Shown piece after piece: positions 1 through 7,327 of a stretch of DNA of 64,000 nucleotides. Source of the DNA: Streptomyces sparsogenes (GTDB taxonomy: Bacteria > Actinomycetota > Actinomycetes > Streptomycetales > Streptomycetaceae); contig NZ_MAXF01000110.1 of the NCBI RefSeq assembly GCF_001704635.1, forward strand, positions 62,001 through 126,000, read 5' to 3'. Below the pieces are notes generated by a model that had not been told where the DNA came from, did no database searches, and saw only the letters and a program-made list of their open reading frames with translations. Positions within the stretch are counted from its first letter, which is position 1. Every line of letters starts with the position of its first letter. The position numbers were made by a program, and so were the translations under genes.

Positions 1-97
1 GCCCGGGCAGGCCGAGGAGGAAGGCGGGCCACTGGCCGGCGGGCGGCAGATGGTCCCGGGCGAACGTGTCGGTGTGCGCCGAAGGCCTCAGCTCCAT
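1..97 (-). CDS. AMP-binding acyl/benzoate-CoA ligase (partial, N-terminus only)
   Basis: Only the first ~32 codons lie in the window; the gene runs off the left edge. From ATG at 97 the - strand reads MELRPSAHTDTFARDHLPP followed by QWPAFLLGLP. This matches the N-terminus I know from aryl-CoA ligases of the 2-aminobenzoate/benzoate-CoA ligase group in streptomycetes. Such enzymes adenylate an aromatic acid and transfer it to CoA. In-frame upstream ATGs exist (for example at 127); 97 is preferred because the family similarity starts there and AGGGGG lies about 10 nt upstream. It is divergent from an acyl-CoA dehydrogenase and RidA pair, which supports an aromatic acyl-CoA pathway. The family call rests on a short stretch. 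Confidence 0.55.
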   Translation of the reverse strand, partial: MELRPSAHTDTFARDHLPPAGQWPAFLLGLPG

Positions 98-363
98 CGC
101 GGACGCGCCCCCTATGCCCGGCCTCATGCCTGCCCTGTGCATGCCGCTGTGCCCGCACATGCCCTGCCCGAAGTCGCCTTGTCAGCGTAACGTGATGGTG
201 ACGACAGTCAACAGATCGCGATAAACACTCCGCGCCGAAGGGGCGCGCCGCTGTCGAAAGGGAGAGCGCGCGGAGGCCCTGAGGAACGAAGGGCCGAGCA
301 CGGTCGACCGTCGACAGGGGCTGAGGCGCCCCGGAGGCAAAACCGAGTTACTGGGGGTGACCG
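98..363. promoter_or_regulatory. Divergent intergenic region between CoA ligase and acyl-CoA dehydrogenase
   Basis: About 265 nt without a gene separates the divergent ligase and dehydrogenase starts, so both promoters should lie here. The AT-richest part is 181-235, which includes GACAGTCAACAGATCGCGAT and a TAAACA stretch. I see no unambiguous -35/-10 pair. The GGGGGTG at 353-359 can serve as ribosome binding site for the GTG start at 364. Confidence 0.4.
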
Positions 364-1488
364 GTGCCGTCGTTCGCACTCGATCCGAAGCAGCGGCGCT
401 GGTGCGCCGAAGTGCGCTCCCTCGCCCGCGACCTGCTGCGCCCCCTCGCCGACAGCGGCCCGCCCGGCCGGGTCAACCGGCCCCTGACCGCCGCGCTCGG
501 CGAACTCGGCCTGCTGCGGCGGCTGTTCCCGGACGACGGCCCGGTGCGCGCCCTCGACCTGTGCCTGCTGCGCGAATCGCTCGCCCGGGAGTGCACCGAG
601 GCCGAGACCGCGCTCGCGCTCCAGGGCCTGGGCGGCTACCCGATCGTGCTGTCCGGCGGCCCCGAGCAGTACGCCCGCTGGATGCCCGAGGTCCGGGCCG
701 GCCGCGCGGTCGCGGCCTTCGCGCTCAGCGAGCCGCAGGCCGGGTCCGACGCCGCCGCGCTCGCCCTGCGGGCCGACCCGGACGGGGCCGGCGGCTGGCG
801 GCTGACCGGCGAGAAGTGCTGGATCTCCAACGCCCCCGAGGCCGACTTCACCGTGGTCTTCGCCCGCACCACCCAGGGCGCGGGCTCGCGCGGCGTCACC
901 GCCTTTCTCGTGCCCGCCGACCGCCCCGGGCTCAGCGGCGAGCGGCTGGAGATGCTCAGCCCGCACCCCATCGGCAGCCTCGTCTTCGACGGCGTCCCGG
1001 TCACCCGCGAGGACGTCCTGGGCGCGCCCGACAAGGGATTCGGCGTCGCCATGCGCACCCTCGACCTGCTGCGGCCGAGCGTCGGAGCATTCGCCGTCGG
1101 CATGGCCCAGGCCGCGCTCGACGCCTCCGTGACCCACGCCGGCCGGCGCACCGCCTTCGGCGGCCCCCTGAAGGACCTCCAGGCCGTCTCCCACCAGCTC
1201 GCCGAGATGGCCACCCGCACCGAGGCCGCCCGCCTCCTGGTCTACGCGGCCGCCGCCGCGTACGACGAGGGCGCGCCCGGCATCGCGGGCAGTTCGGCCA
1301 TGGCCAAGCTCCTGGCCACCGAGACCGCCCAGTACGTCGTGGACGCCGCCGTGCAGATCCACGGCGCCCGGGCGCTGCGCCGCGGCCACCTGCTGGAACA
1401 CCTGTACCGCGAGGTCCGCGCGCCCCGGATCTACGAGGGCGCGACCGAGGTCCAGCGCACGATCATCGCGAGGGAGCTGTACCGATGA
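364..1488 (+). CDS. Acyl-CoA dehydrogenase family flavoprotein
   Basis: 374 residues, full length for the family. It is a cytosolic FAD enzyme that desaturates an acyl-CoA alpha-beta bond. Visible features are the FALSEPQAGSDAAAL substrate/FAD loop (residues ~120-135), the GEKCWISNA beta-domain motif, the RTAFGGPLKDLQAVSHQLAEM helix of the C-terminal domain, and the C-terminal RIYEGATEVQRTIIAREL segment. The Glu of YEGATE (about E358) is the expected catalytic base. The start is GTG at 364 behind GGGGGTG. The stop overlaps the RidA start (ATGA), so the two are translationally coupled. Next to an aryl-CoA ligase, the substrate may be an aromatic-derived or dearomatised acyl-CoA; that is inference. 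Confidence 0.9.
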   Translation: MPSFALDPKQRRWCAEVRSLARDLLRPLADSGPPGRVNRPLTAALGELGLLRRLFPDDGPVRALDLCLLRESLARECTEAETALALQGLGGYPIVLSGGPEQYARWMPEVRAGRAVAAFALSEPQAGSDAAALALRADPDGAGGWRLTGEKCWISNAPEADFTVVFARTTQGAGSRGVTAFLVPADRPGLSGERLEMLSPHPIGSLVFDGVPVTREDVLGAPDKGFGVAMRTLDLLRPSVGAFAVGMAQAALDASVTHAGRRTAFGGPLKDLQAVSHQLAEMATRTEAARLLVYAAAAAYDEGAPGIAGSSAMAKLLATETAQYVVDAAVQIHGARALRRGHLLEHLYREVRAPRIYEGATEVQRTIIARELYR

Positions 1489-2003
1489 CCGGCCCCACAG
1501 ACCACACCGGCGACGCCGGACACCCTGCTCCCGCCGGGCGCCCCGGCCCCGCCGCCACCGGGCGCCCCAGGCCCCCGGCCGCGCCCCCCGAGTCCCCCGC
1601 CCCGCCCCCGCTGCTGCGCGTCAACCCGCCGCAGCTCTCCCCGCCCACCGGCTTCAGCCACGCCGTCACGGCCACCGGCGGCCGGCTGGTCTTCCTGGCC
1701 GGCCAGACCGCGCTCGACGGCGCGGGCTCGATCGTCGGCGCCACGCTCCCGGACCAGTTCCGCCGCGCCCTGACCAACCTGCTGACCGCCCTGGCCGCCG
1801 CCGGTGGCGCGCCCTGTGACCTGGCCCGGCTCACCGTGCACACCACCGACGTCGCGGCGTACCGCGCGTCCGCCCCGGAGCTCGGCCGGATCTGGCGCGA
1901 GCTCGCGGGCCGCGACTACCCCGCGATGGCGGTCATCGGCGTCGTACGGCTGTGGGACGAGGCGGCGCTGGTCGAGCTGGACGGCATCGCGGTGGTCCCG
2001 TAG
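1485..2003 (+). CDS. RidA/YjgF family protein (probable enamine/imine deaminase)
   Basis: 172 residues. The first ~45 are a Pro/Ala-rich low-complexity tail, followed by a RidA-like fold: FSHAVTATGGRLVFLAGQTA near the start of the domain, DQFRRALTNLLTALAAAGG in the middle helix, and VIGVVRLWDEAALVELDGIAV at the C-terminus. The Arg of VRLWD and the following Glu occupy the positions of the RidA active-site Arg and Glu. RidA proteins hydrolyse reactive enamine/imine intermediates. Coupling through ATGA to the acyl-CoA dehydrogenase suggests it handles an intermediate of that pathway, as in aminobenzoyl-CoA-type clusters (inference). It converges on the hydrolase gene after about 90 nt. Confidence 0.8.
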   Translation: MTGPTDHTGDAGHPAPAGRPGPAATGRPRPPAAPPESPAPPPLLRVNPPQLSPPTGFSHAVTATGGRLVFLAGQTALDGAGSIVGATLPDQFRRALTNLLTALAAAGGAPCDLARLTVHTTDVAAYRASAPELGRIWRELAGRDYPAMAVIGVVRLWDEAALVELDGIAVVP

Positions 2004-2092
2004 GAGCCGGCGCGCCCGCCACGGCCGGCGCGCCCCGACCGCCGCGCCCCGACCCCCGCGGACACCCGGAGCGCCGCGCACGGACGCCGTGG

Positions 2093-4162
2093 TCACAGAC
2101 AGTCGCGGGGCAGCGTCTCGTTCCAACTGCGGCAGAACACCCGCCGGTCGCCCTCGTAGCCGTCCAGCGTGGCGTCGATGGAGAACTCCTTCTCGTCACA
2201 CCGCAGCTTGGTGCTGGTCACCACCCGTACGTCCCAGTCGTCGCGCCGGAAGCGCATGGTCCAGGTGGACTCGCCGCCGACCGAGGTGAAGTCGTCGGCG
2301 ACGGCGGTGTAGCGCTCGTAGGCCCGGCGGCCCACGTCCAGCCCGATGTCCTCGACGCGCAGCGTGCCGGCGTCCTTGACGATCTCCAGCTCGGACCGGT
2401 AGCCGACCAGGTCGCGCTTGACGTCCCAGCGCTCCTCGCGGGGTGTCGTGCGGGTGGTGGCGACGGGGGGTGTGCCCTCGGGCTCGCCGAACACCCGCTG
2501 CAGCCGGTCGTCGCTCGGCTGCGGCCGGCGCACCGGCAGGGTGAGGGTGCCGGCGCCGTCGACCACGCTCAGCAGGACCGGCCTGGGCGGGGGCCAGGCG
2601 AGCGGCCAGTACGACGTGGACAGCGACAGCCGGATGCGGTGGCCGGGCGGGAAGGCCTGGCCCACCCCGTTGAGTTGCACGCGGGCGCGGTAGCGCCGGC
2701 CGGGCTCCAGCGGTTCCGGGTCGCCGATGGCCTGGTGGTGGGTGAGGTTCAGCACCCCGTAGGTGACCCGGGTGGCGCGGCCGTCGGGGGCCACGTCGGA
2801 CAGCCTGGCGGCGACCATGGCGACCGGTTCGCTGGCCGACAGCTCCAGCTCCACGGAGGGGGAGCCGAGGATCTCCACCCGCTCGGTGAGCGGATCGGTC
2901 TCGAACACCAGCGAACCGCCGTCCTCCTCCCGCTGGTCGTACGGCAGGTCCGGGGGCGCGTTGTAGGAGGCCCACTTGCCGGCGAACTGGCCCACGGACA
3001 GCGGAGATTGCACGGTCAGCGCCTCGCCGTCCCCCTCCTGGCCGCCGAGCGCCTCCCCGGGCGCGTCCCGGCCGCCGGGCGCCACCCCGGGGGCGCCGAT
3101 GCGGTGGCGGGTGAGCGGGTACGCGACCGGCTCGACGTGCGGGGACGGCCAGGTGGGCTCCCCGACCCAGCGGCCGGGCCGCTCCTCGTAGGAGGTGGAC
3201 GGCGGCACGCTGTCCTGCATCCAGGTCACCAGCATGGGCCCGTCCATGACGCCGTTGTCCACGCCCTTGAGCCAGTGGTCCCACCACCGCACCACCTCCT
3301 GGAGGTACCCGATGGCGGGGCCGGGCTCGCCCAGGTGCGGGTACTTGTGCGACCAGGGGCCGATCAGGCCCTTGCGCGGCACGTCCAGACGGCCGAGGAG
3401 CCGGGTCACGGCGTTGGAGTAGCCGTCCGCCCAGCCGCTGGAGGCCAGCACCGGGCACTGGACGGCCCCGTAGTCCTCGCACACCGAGGCGTGCCGCCAG
3501 TAGTCGTCGCGGCGCTGGTGGCGCAGCCACTCCAGCACCCAGGGGCGGGCGTTCTCCAGCCGCTCCCGCCACATCCCGCGCCAGCGGTCGCCGACCACGG
3601 CCGGGTCCGGCGGGCAGGTGGCGTACGCGAACATGGTGCCCGCCTCGGCCAGGTTGTCCGACAGCAGGGCGCCGCCCATGTAGTGCATGTCGTCGGCGTA
3701 CCGGTCGTCGGTGAAGGAGGCGATGACGATGGCGCGCAGGCTCGGCGGCCGCCGCGCGGCGACCTGAAGGGCGGCGAAGGCGCCCCAGGAGATGCCCATC
3801 ATGCCCGTGTTGCCGTCGCACCAGGGCTGCTCGGCGAGCCAGGCCAGGACCTCCTCGGCGTCGCGCTGCTCCTGCTCCAGGTACTCGTCCGTCAGCACCC
3901 CCTCCGACTCGCCGGTGCCGCGCAGATCGACGCGGACGCACGCGTAGCCGTGGCCGGCGATGTACGGGTGGTGGATGGAGTCGCGCACGGCGGTCAGATC
4001 GCGCTTGCGGTACGGGATGTACTCCAGCACCGCCGGCACCGGCTCCTCGTCCGAGGACGTGGGACGCCAGACGCGTGCCGACAGCCGGACGCCGTCCGAC
4101 ATGGCGATGGTGACGTGCTCTTCTTCCTTCGTGGCGTACGGCAGATTGCTCACACAACGCAT
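2093..4162 (-). CDS. CocE/NonD-family alpha/beta hydrolase (X-Pro dipeptidyl-peptidase-like)
   Basis: 689 residues. The N-terminal half is the alpha/beta hydrolase: DGVRLSARVWRP, YIPYRKRD, GYACVRVDLRGTGESEG, nucleophile elbow MMGISWGAF (Ser about residue 124), GWADGYSNA (likely acid Asp) and IGPWSHKYPH (likely catalytic His). The C-terminal half is the jelly-roll domain of this family (GSPSVELELSAS, NLTHH, PGHRIRLSLSTSYWPLAWPPP). Family members cleave acyl or peptide bonds (cocaine esterase, X-Pro peptidases, glutaryl acylases). The start ATG (4162-4160) overlaps the stop of the ATP-grasp gene by one base (TGATG), so the two are coupled. A ligase/hydrolase pair may build and trim or inactivate a peptide-like metabolite; the substrate is unknown. 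Confidence 0.85.
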   Translation of the reverse strand: MRCVSNLPYATKEEEHVTIAMSDGVRLSARVWRPTSSDEEPVPAVLEYIPYRKRDLTAVRDSIHHPYIAGHGYACVRVDLRGTGESEGVLTDEYLEQEQRDAEEVLAWLAEQPWCDGNTGMMGISWGAFAALQVAARRPPSLRAIVIASFTDDRYADDMHYMGGALLSDNLAEAGTMFAYATCPPDPAVVGDRWRGMWRERLENARPWVLEWLRHQRRDDYWRHASVCEDYGAVQCPVLASSGWADGYSNAVTRLLGRLDVPRKGLIGPWSHKYPHLGEPGPAIGYLQEVVRWWDHWLKGVDNGVMDGPMLVTWMQDSVPPSTSYEERPGRWVGEPTWPSPHVEPVAYPLTRHRIGAPGVAPGGRDAPGEALGGQEGDGEALTVQSPLSVGQFAGKWASYNAPPDLPYDQREEDGGSLVFETDPLTERVEILGSPSVELELSASEPVAMVAARLSDVAPDGRATRVTYGVLNLTHHQAIGDPEPLEPGRRYRARVQLNGVGQAFPPGHRIRLSLSTSYWPLAWPPPRPVLLSVVDGAGTLTLPVRRPQPSDDRLQRVFGEPEGTPPVATTRTTPREERWDVKRDLVGYRSELEIVKDAGTLRVEDIGLDVGRRAYERYTAVADDFTSVGGESTWTMRFRRDDWDVRVVTSTKLRCDEKEFSIDATLDGYEGDRRVFCRSWNETLPRDCL

Positions 4163-5481
4163 CAGCCGGTCCCTCGCTCCTTCCGCTCCTCCCCATGGCC
4201 ATCGGGCGCGGCCTCCAGGGTCCTGTTCAGGGCGGCCACACAGCGGTCGTACTTCTCGCGCATGTCCTCCTCGGTGTCCCCGCCGGTGACGATGTGGGCG
4301 ATCTCGAAGCTGTAGCTGTCCTGCTGCTCCAGCTGCGACAGCCGCTGCCCCCGCTCGGGCACCACGTCGATCCGCACCCCCGGGATCTCCCGCTCGATGC
4401 GCGCGATCTCCTCGGCGTCGGGCGTCCGCCGCACGACCCCGTCGGCGAACCACCGGTAGTACCACTTGGCGGCCATCCGGTAGCGGCCGGCGCGGTGGGG
4501 GAGGCTCGGGTCCTCGCCGAGGGCGAGGCCGAGCATGCAGTGGTGGTTGGCCACGCCGTCGACGTAGGCGAACAGCTCGGCGTGGGACTGGGAGTGCCGG
4601 GGGTTGATCTCCAGCAGATTGATCTCGTCGGTCCCCGGGTCGTAGAAGTACTCGATGCTGAACGTGGCGCCGTCCATGCCGATCTGCCGGATGACCCGCC
4701 GGGACACGTCGTGCAGCCGCCGGACCACCGGCTCCGGCAGCGTGGAGGGGTACTGGTGGCGCAGGAAGCAGGGGCTGTCGGGGTAGTCGATGGAGTCCAG
4801 CACCCCGTAGACGATCACCTCGCCCTCGTGGACGTATCCCTCCACCGCGACCTGCACCCCGGTCAGCGCCTCCTCCGCCAGGCACACCTGACCGCCCACC
4901 CCCCGCATCTCCGGCGGGAGATCCAGCCGTTCCAGGATGTACTCGAACGGCCTGCCCACCCGGCCGATGCCCTCCCGGATCTCGGCGACCGCCGCGCGGA
5001 ACTCCTCCTCGTCCTTGACGCCGAACGCCAGCTCCGAGGAGTACGAGAGCGCCGGCTTGAGCCACATCGGGAAGCGCACCCCCTCCGGCGGCCGGGGATC
5101 GCGCGCCTCCAGATCGACCCGGCCGAAGCGCGGATGCTCGTCGATCACCTTCTGCTGCTCCAGCCGGCTCCAGTACTTGTGCTCGCACTTGACCACGGAC
5201 TCGAGACTCGTACTGCGGGTGCCGTAGCGCTCGCTCAGGATCGGCACGAGCGTGCTCACCGGGAAGTCCCAGTAGCCGACGATCGCGTCGACACTGCCCT
5301 CGAAGGCGTCCAGCACGCCCTCGGCCCGCTTGATGAGATCCGCCACGGAGACCTCACCGACCTGCAGTTCCTCGATCGAGAGCAGACGGTGGAACCGGTA
5401 CTGGTCCGCTCCCGGGACACGCTCGAGCGTCGGCACGTTCGCCTCGTCCAGACCGATCACAAAGATGTTCTTCTCGCCCAC
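4162..5481 (-). CDS. ATP-grasp domain ligase
   Basis: 439 residues. The central part is an ATP-grasp fold: MWLKPALSYSSELAFGVKDEEEF (ATP-binding Lys), FEYILERL, GVQVAVEGYVHEGEVIVYGV, and the metal-binding DGATFSIEYFYDPGTDEINLLEINPRHSQSH segment, where E and N of LEINPR are the usual Mg ligands. The N-terminal ~110 residues form a pre-ATP-grasp domain. ATP-grasp enzymes form an acyl-phosphate and ligate it to an amine or thiol; here probably a carboxylate-amine (peptide-type) ligase. It is first in a two-gene operon with the CocE/NonD hydrolase and diverges from an N6-methylase across a promoter region. No NRPS or carrier protein is adjacent, so the product cannot be named. Confidence 0.8.
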   Translation of the reverse strand: MGEKNIFVIGLDEANVPTLERVPGADQYRFHRLLSIEELQVGEVSVADLIKRAEGVLDAFEGSVDAIVGYWDFPVSTLVPILSERYGTRSTSLESVVKCEHKYWSRLEQQKVIDEHPRFGRVDLEARDPRPPEGVRFPMWLKPALSYSSELAFGVKDEEEFRAAVAEIREGIGRVGRPFEYILERLDLPPEMRGVGGQVCLAEEALTGVQVAVEGYVHEGEVIVYGVLDSIDYPDSPCFLRHQYPSTLPEPVVRRLHDVSRRVIRQIGMDGATFSIEYFYDPGTDEINLLEINPRHSQSHAELFAYVDGVANHHCMLGLALGEDPSLPHRAGRYRMAAKWYYRWFADGVVRRTPDAEEIARIEREIPGVRIDVVPERGQRLSQLEQQDSYSFEIAHIVTGGDTEEDMREKYDRCVAALNRTLEAAPDGHGEERKERGTG

Positions 5482-5588
5482 CGGGTCCTGCCTCCTCGAC
5501 GACGCCGTTTCCGGGTGCCCGGGTACCCGCCGGCGGATCAGCCATCCCCATGTGTCCGATTGCGACGGCAGTGGCGACAGTTACGGTA

Positions 5589-5605
5589 TGTGTACATTGT
5601 CAACA
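5589..5605. promoter_or_regulatory. Imperfect palindrome, candidate shared island operator (site D)
   Basis: Reads TGTGTAC-ATT-GTCAACA, a 5/7 plus 7/7 match to the proposed TGTTGAC-N3-GTCAACA element seen also at 12658, 12709 and 36882. On the - strand it contains TTGACA, which could be the -35 of the ATP-grasp operon. It lies 46 bp upstream of the methylase start. Its role is inferred from recurrence only. Confidence 0.4.
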
Positions 5606-5636
5606 TAGTGCACCCTGGAAAGCAGGTAACACTCCG

Positions 5637-5642
5637 TATACG
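5637..5642 (+). promoter_or_regulatory. Possible -10 box of a leaderless promoter for the N6-methylase
   Basis: TATACG is centred about 11 bp before the ATG at 5651, so transcription would begin at or next to the start codon. No Shine-Dalgarno sequence is visible (GCTGAAGCT precedes ATG). Leaderless mRNAs are common in Streptomyces. The -35 region is not convincing. The octamer GTATACGC also occurs upstream of the kinase-helicase gene near 36845. Confidence 0.35.
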
Positions 5643-5650
5643 CTGAAGCT

Positions 5651-7306
5651 ATGACGGAGAATGCCGCTTCACCGGTCGGCCCACTGGTCACCGGCGCCGA
5701 GATCGCTCGGCTGGCCGGAGTCACCCGGGCCGCTGTCTCCAACTGGCGTCGGCGCTACGACGACTTTCCCGCGCCGGCGGGCGGTGCCGCGAACAGCCCG
5801 CTCTACGCGCTCGCGGAGGTCCAGGAATGGCTGGACAAGCAGCGCAAAGGCCAGGAGGTCTCACCCGAGGTCGAGTTGTGGCAGGCCATGCGGGCCGTGT
5901 ACGGGGAACAGATGATCGCGGGCTTGGCCCAGGTCGCCGCGGTGCTGGCCGGAGAGGCCGGAGCGGGAGTGCCGGATGACGTCGCCACCCGTGTACAGGG
6001 GCTCGCCCGCACGGAAACGCCCGCCGACGTCGTCAACGGACTGACGGAACGGTTCATGGACTCCGCCCGGCGCGCCGGGTCCGACCAGGTGACGCCGGAG
6101 CGCGTGGTGCGCGCCGTGTGCCATTTCGCTCCCGAGTTGCCGGCCGACGCCACCGTCTTCGATCCCGCCTGCGGCATCGGGGTGCTGCTCCTGTCCGTTG
6201 CTTCCCGAGCCGGGGCGCGCTGCCGCGGACAGGAGCTGGACGCCGACAGCGCCCGCTTCGCACAGCTCCGCGCCGACCTCCTGGGCCGGTCGGGCGTGCG
6301 CGTCGTGGCGGGTGATTCCCTGCGCGCGGACGAGTGGCCGGACCTCAAGGCCGATCTGGTCGTCTGCGACCCTCCGGCCGGCGTGACCGAGTGGGGGCGG
6401 GAGGAACTGCTCCTCGACGCCCGCTGGGACCTCGGCACCCCGTCCAAAGCCGAAGGGGAGCTGGCCTGGCTCCAGCACGCCTACGCGCACACGGTGCCCG
6501 GCGGCCACGTCCTCATGGTCATGCCGGCCTCGGTCGCCTACCGCAAGGCCGGCCGCCGCATCCGGGCGGAACTCGTACGCCGGGGCATCGTGCGGCAAGT
6601 CGTCGCCCTGCCGCCGGGCACGGCGACCTCGCACGCCCTGCCCGTCCATCTGTGGTGTCTGCGGCGCCCCGAGAGCACGGGAGGCGTGGACACGAACCAC
6701 ACCGTGCGCATGGTCGACCTGACGGACAACAGCCCCGACGGGAGTCTGGAACCACGCCCCGACCAGGTCGCCGACGTGCCGCTGATCGAATTCCTCGACG
6801 ACACCGTCGACCTGACACCCGGCAGCCACCTCCGTTTCCGGCACCGCGACTACCCCGGTGAGTACGCCGCCCTGCGCGAGGAACTGGAGGACCGGATCCG
6901 TCGACTCGCCGCCCTCCTGCCCGGGCTCGCCGCGGGCGGCGGGCCGGGCTCGCTGGACGGCGCCACCACCAGCGTCGCGGATCTCGCCCGTGCCGGGCTC
7001 GTGGCGTACGACGGCCAGGAGCCGGTCTCGGCCAGCGATCAGCTCGACACCGACTATCTGCGGGGATTCCTGCGCAGCTCCGCCAACGCCCGGAGGTCCA
7101 CGAGCGCGAGCGGAACCTACCGCTTCGACGGCAGGGGCTCACGCATCCCCCGTATGGGCATCGATGATCAGCGCCGGTACGGCTCCGCCTTCCGGGCGCT
7201 GTCCGCGTTCGAGGAAGGAATGCGCAAGGTCGACGAGCTGAGCCGGCAGCTCGCCGAGGTCGCCCGGGACGGTCTCGCCACGGGCGCCCTGGCACCGGAG
7301 GAATGA
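5651..7306 (+). CDS. HTH-fused N-6 adenine DNA methylase
   Basis: 551 residues. An N-terminal MerR-like helix-turn-helix (GAEIARLAGVTRAAVSNWRRRY, residues ~15-40) is followed by a helical segment and a gamma-class N6-methylase core. Motif I is VFDPACGIGVLLL (about 169-181). Motif IV lies at LVVCDPPAG (about 235-243). The C-terminal ~130 residues resemble a type I specificity/coiled-coil tail (EELEDRIRRLAALLPG). Standard motif IV is (N/D)PP(F/Y); here the aromatic residue is replaced by Ala, so activity may be weak or lost. The domain order suggests a DNA-binding regulator or epigenetic switch as much as a restriction-modification methylase; there is no adjacent HsdR/HsdS. It is the first gene of the defence island. 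Confidence 0.8.
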   Translation: MTENAASPVGPLVTGAEIARLAGVTRAAVSNWRRRYDDFPAPAGGAANSPLYALAEVQEWLDKQRKGQEVSPEVELWQAMRAVYGEQMIAGLAQVAAVLAGEAGAGVPDDVATRVQGLARTETPADVVNGLTERFMDSARRAGSDQVTPERVVRAVCHFAPELPADATVFDPACGIGVLLLSVASRAGARCRGQELDADSARFAQLRADLLGRSGVRVVAGDSLRADEWPDLKADLVVCDPPAGVTEWGREELLLDARWDLGTPSKAEGELAWLQHAYAHTVPGGHVLMVMPASVAYRKAGRRIRAELVRRGIVRQVVALPPGTATSHALPVHLWCLRRPESTGGVDTNHTVRMVDLTDNSPDGSLEPRPDQVADVPLIEFLDDTVDLTPGSHLRFRHRDYPGEYAALREELEDRIRRLAALLPGLAAGGGPGSLDGATTSVADLARAGLVAYDGQEPVSASDQLDTDYLRGFLRSSANARRSTSASGTYRFDGRGSRIPRMGIDDQRRYGSAFRALSAFEEGMRKVDELSRQLAEVARDGLATGALAPEE

Positions 7307-7327
7307 GCACGGAGTCGTCGCGGCCGG

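Noticed and set aside
208..1401. Open frame antisense to the acyl-CoA dehydrogenase gene
   Set aside because: A shadow of strong GC bias; no recognisable motif and no ribosome binding site.
5651..7306. Type I restriction-modification system
   Set aside because: There is an HsdM-like methylase but no HsdS or HsdR nearby, and the HTH N-terminus and altered motif IV argue against a standard RM methylase.
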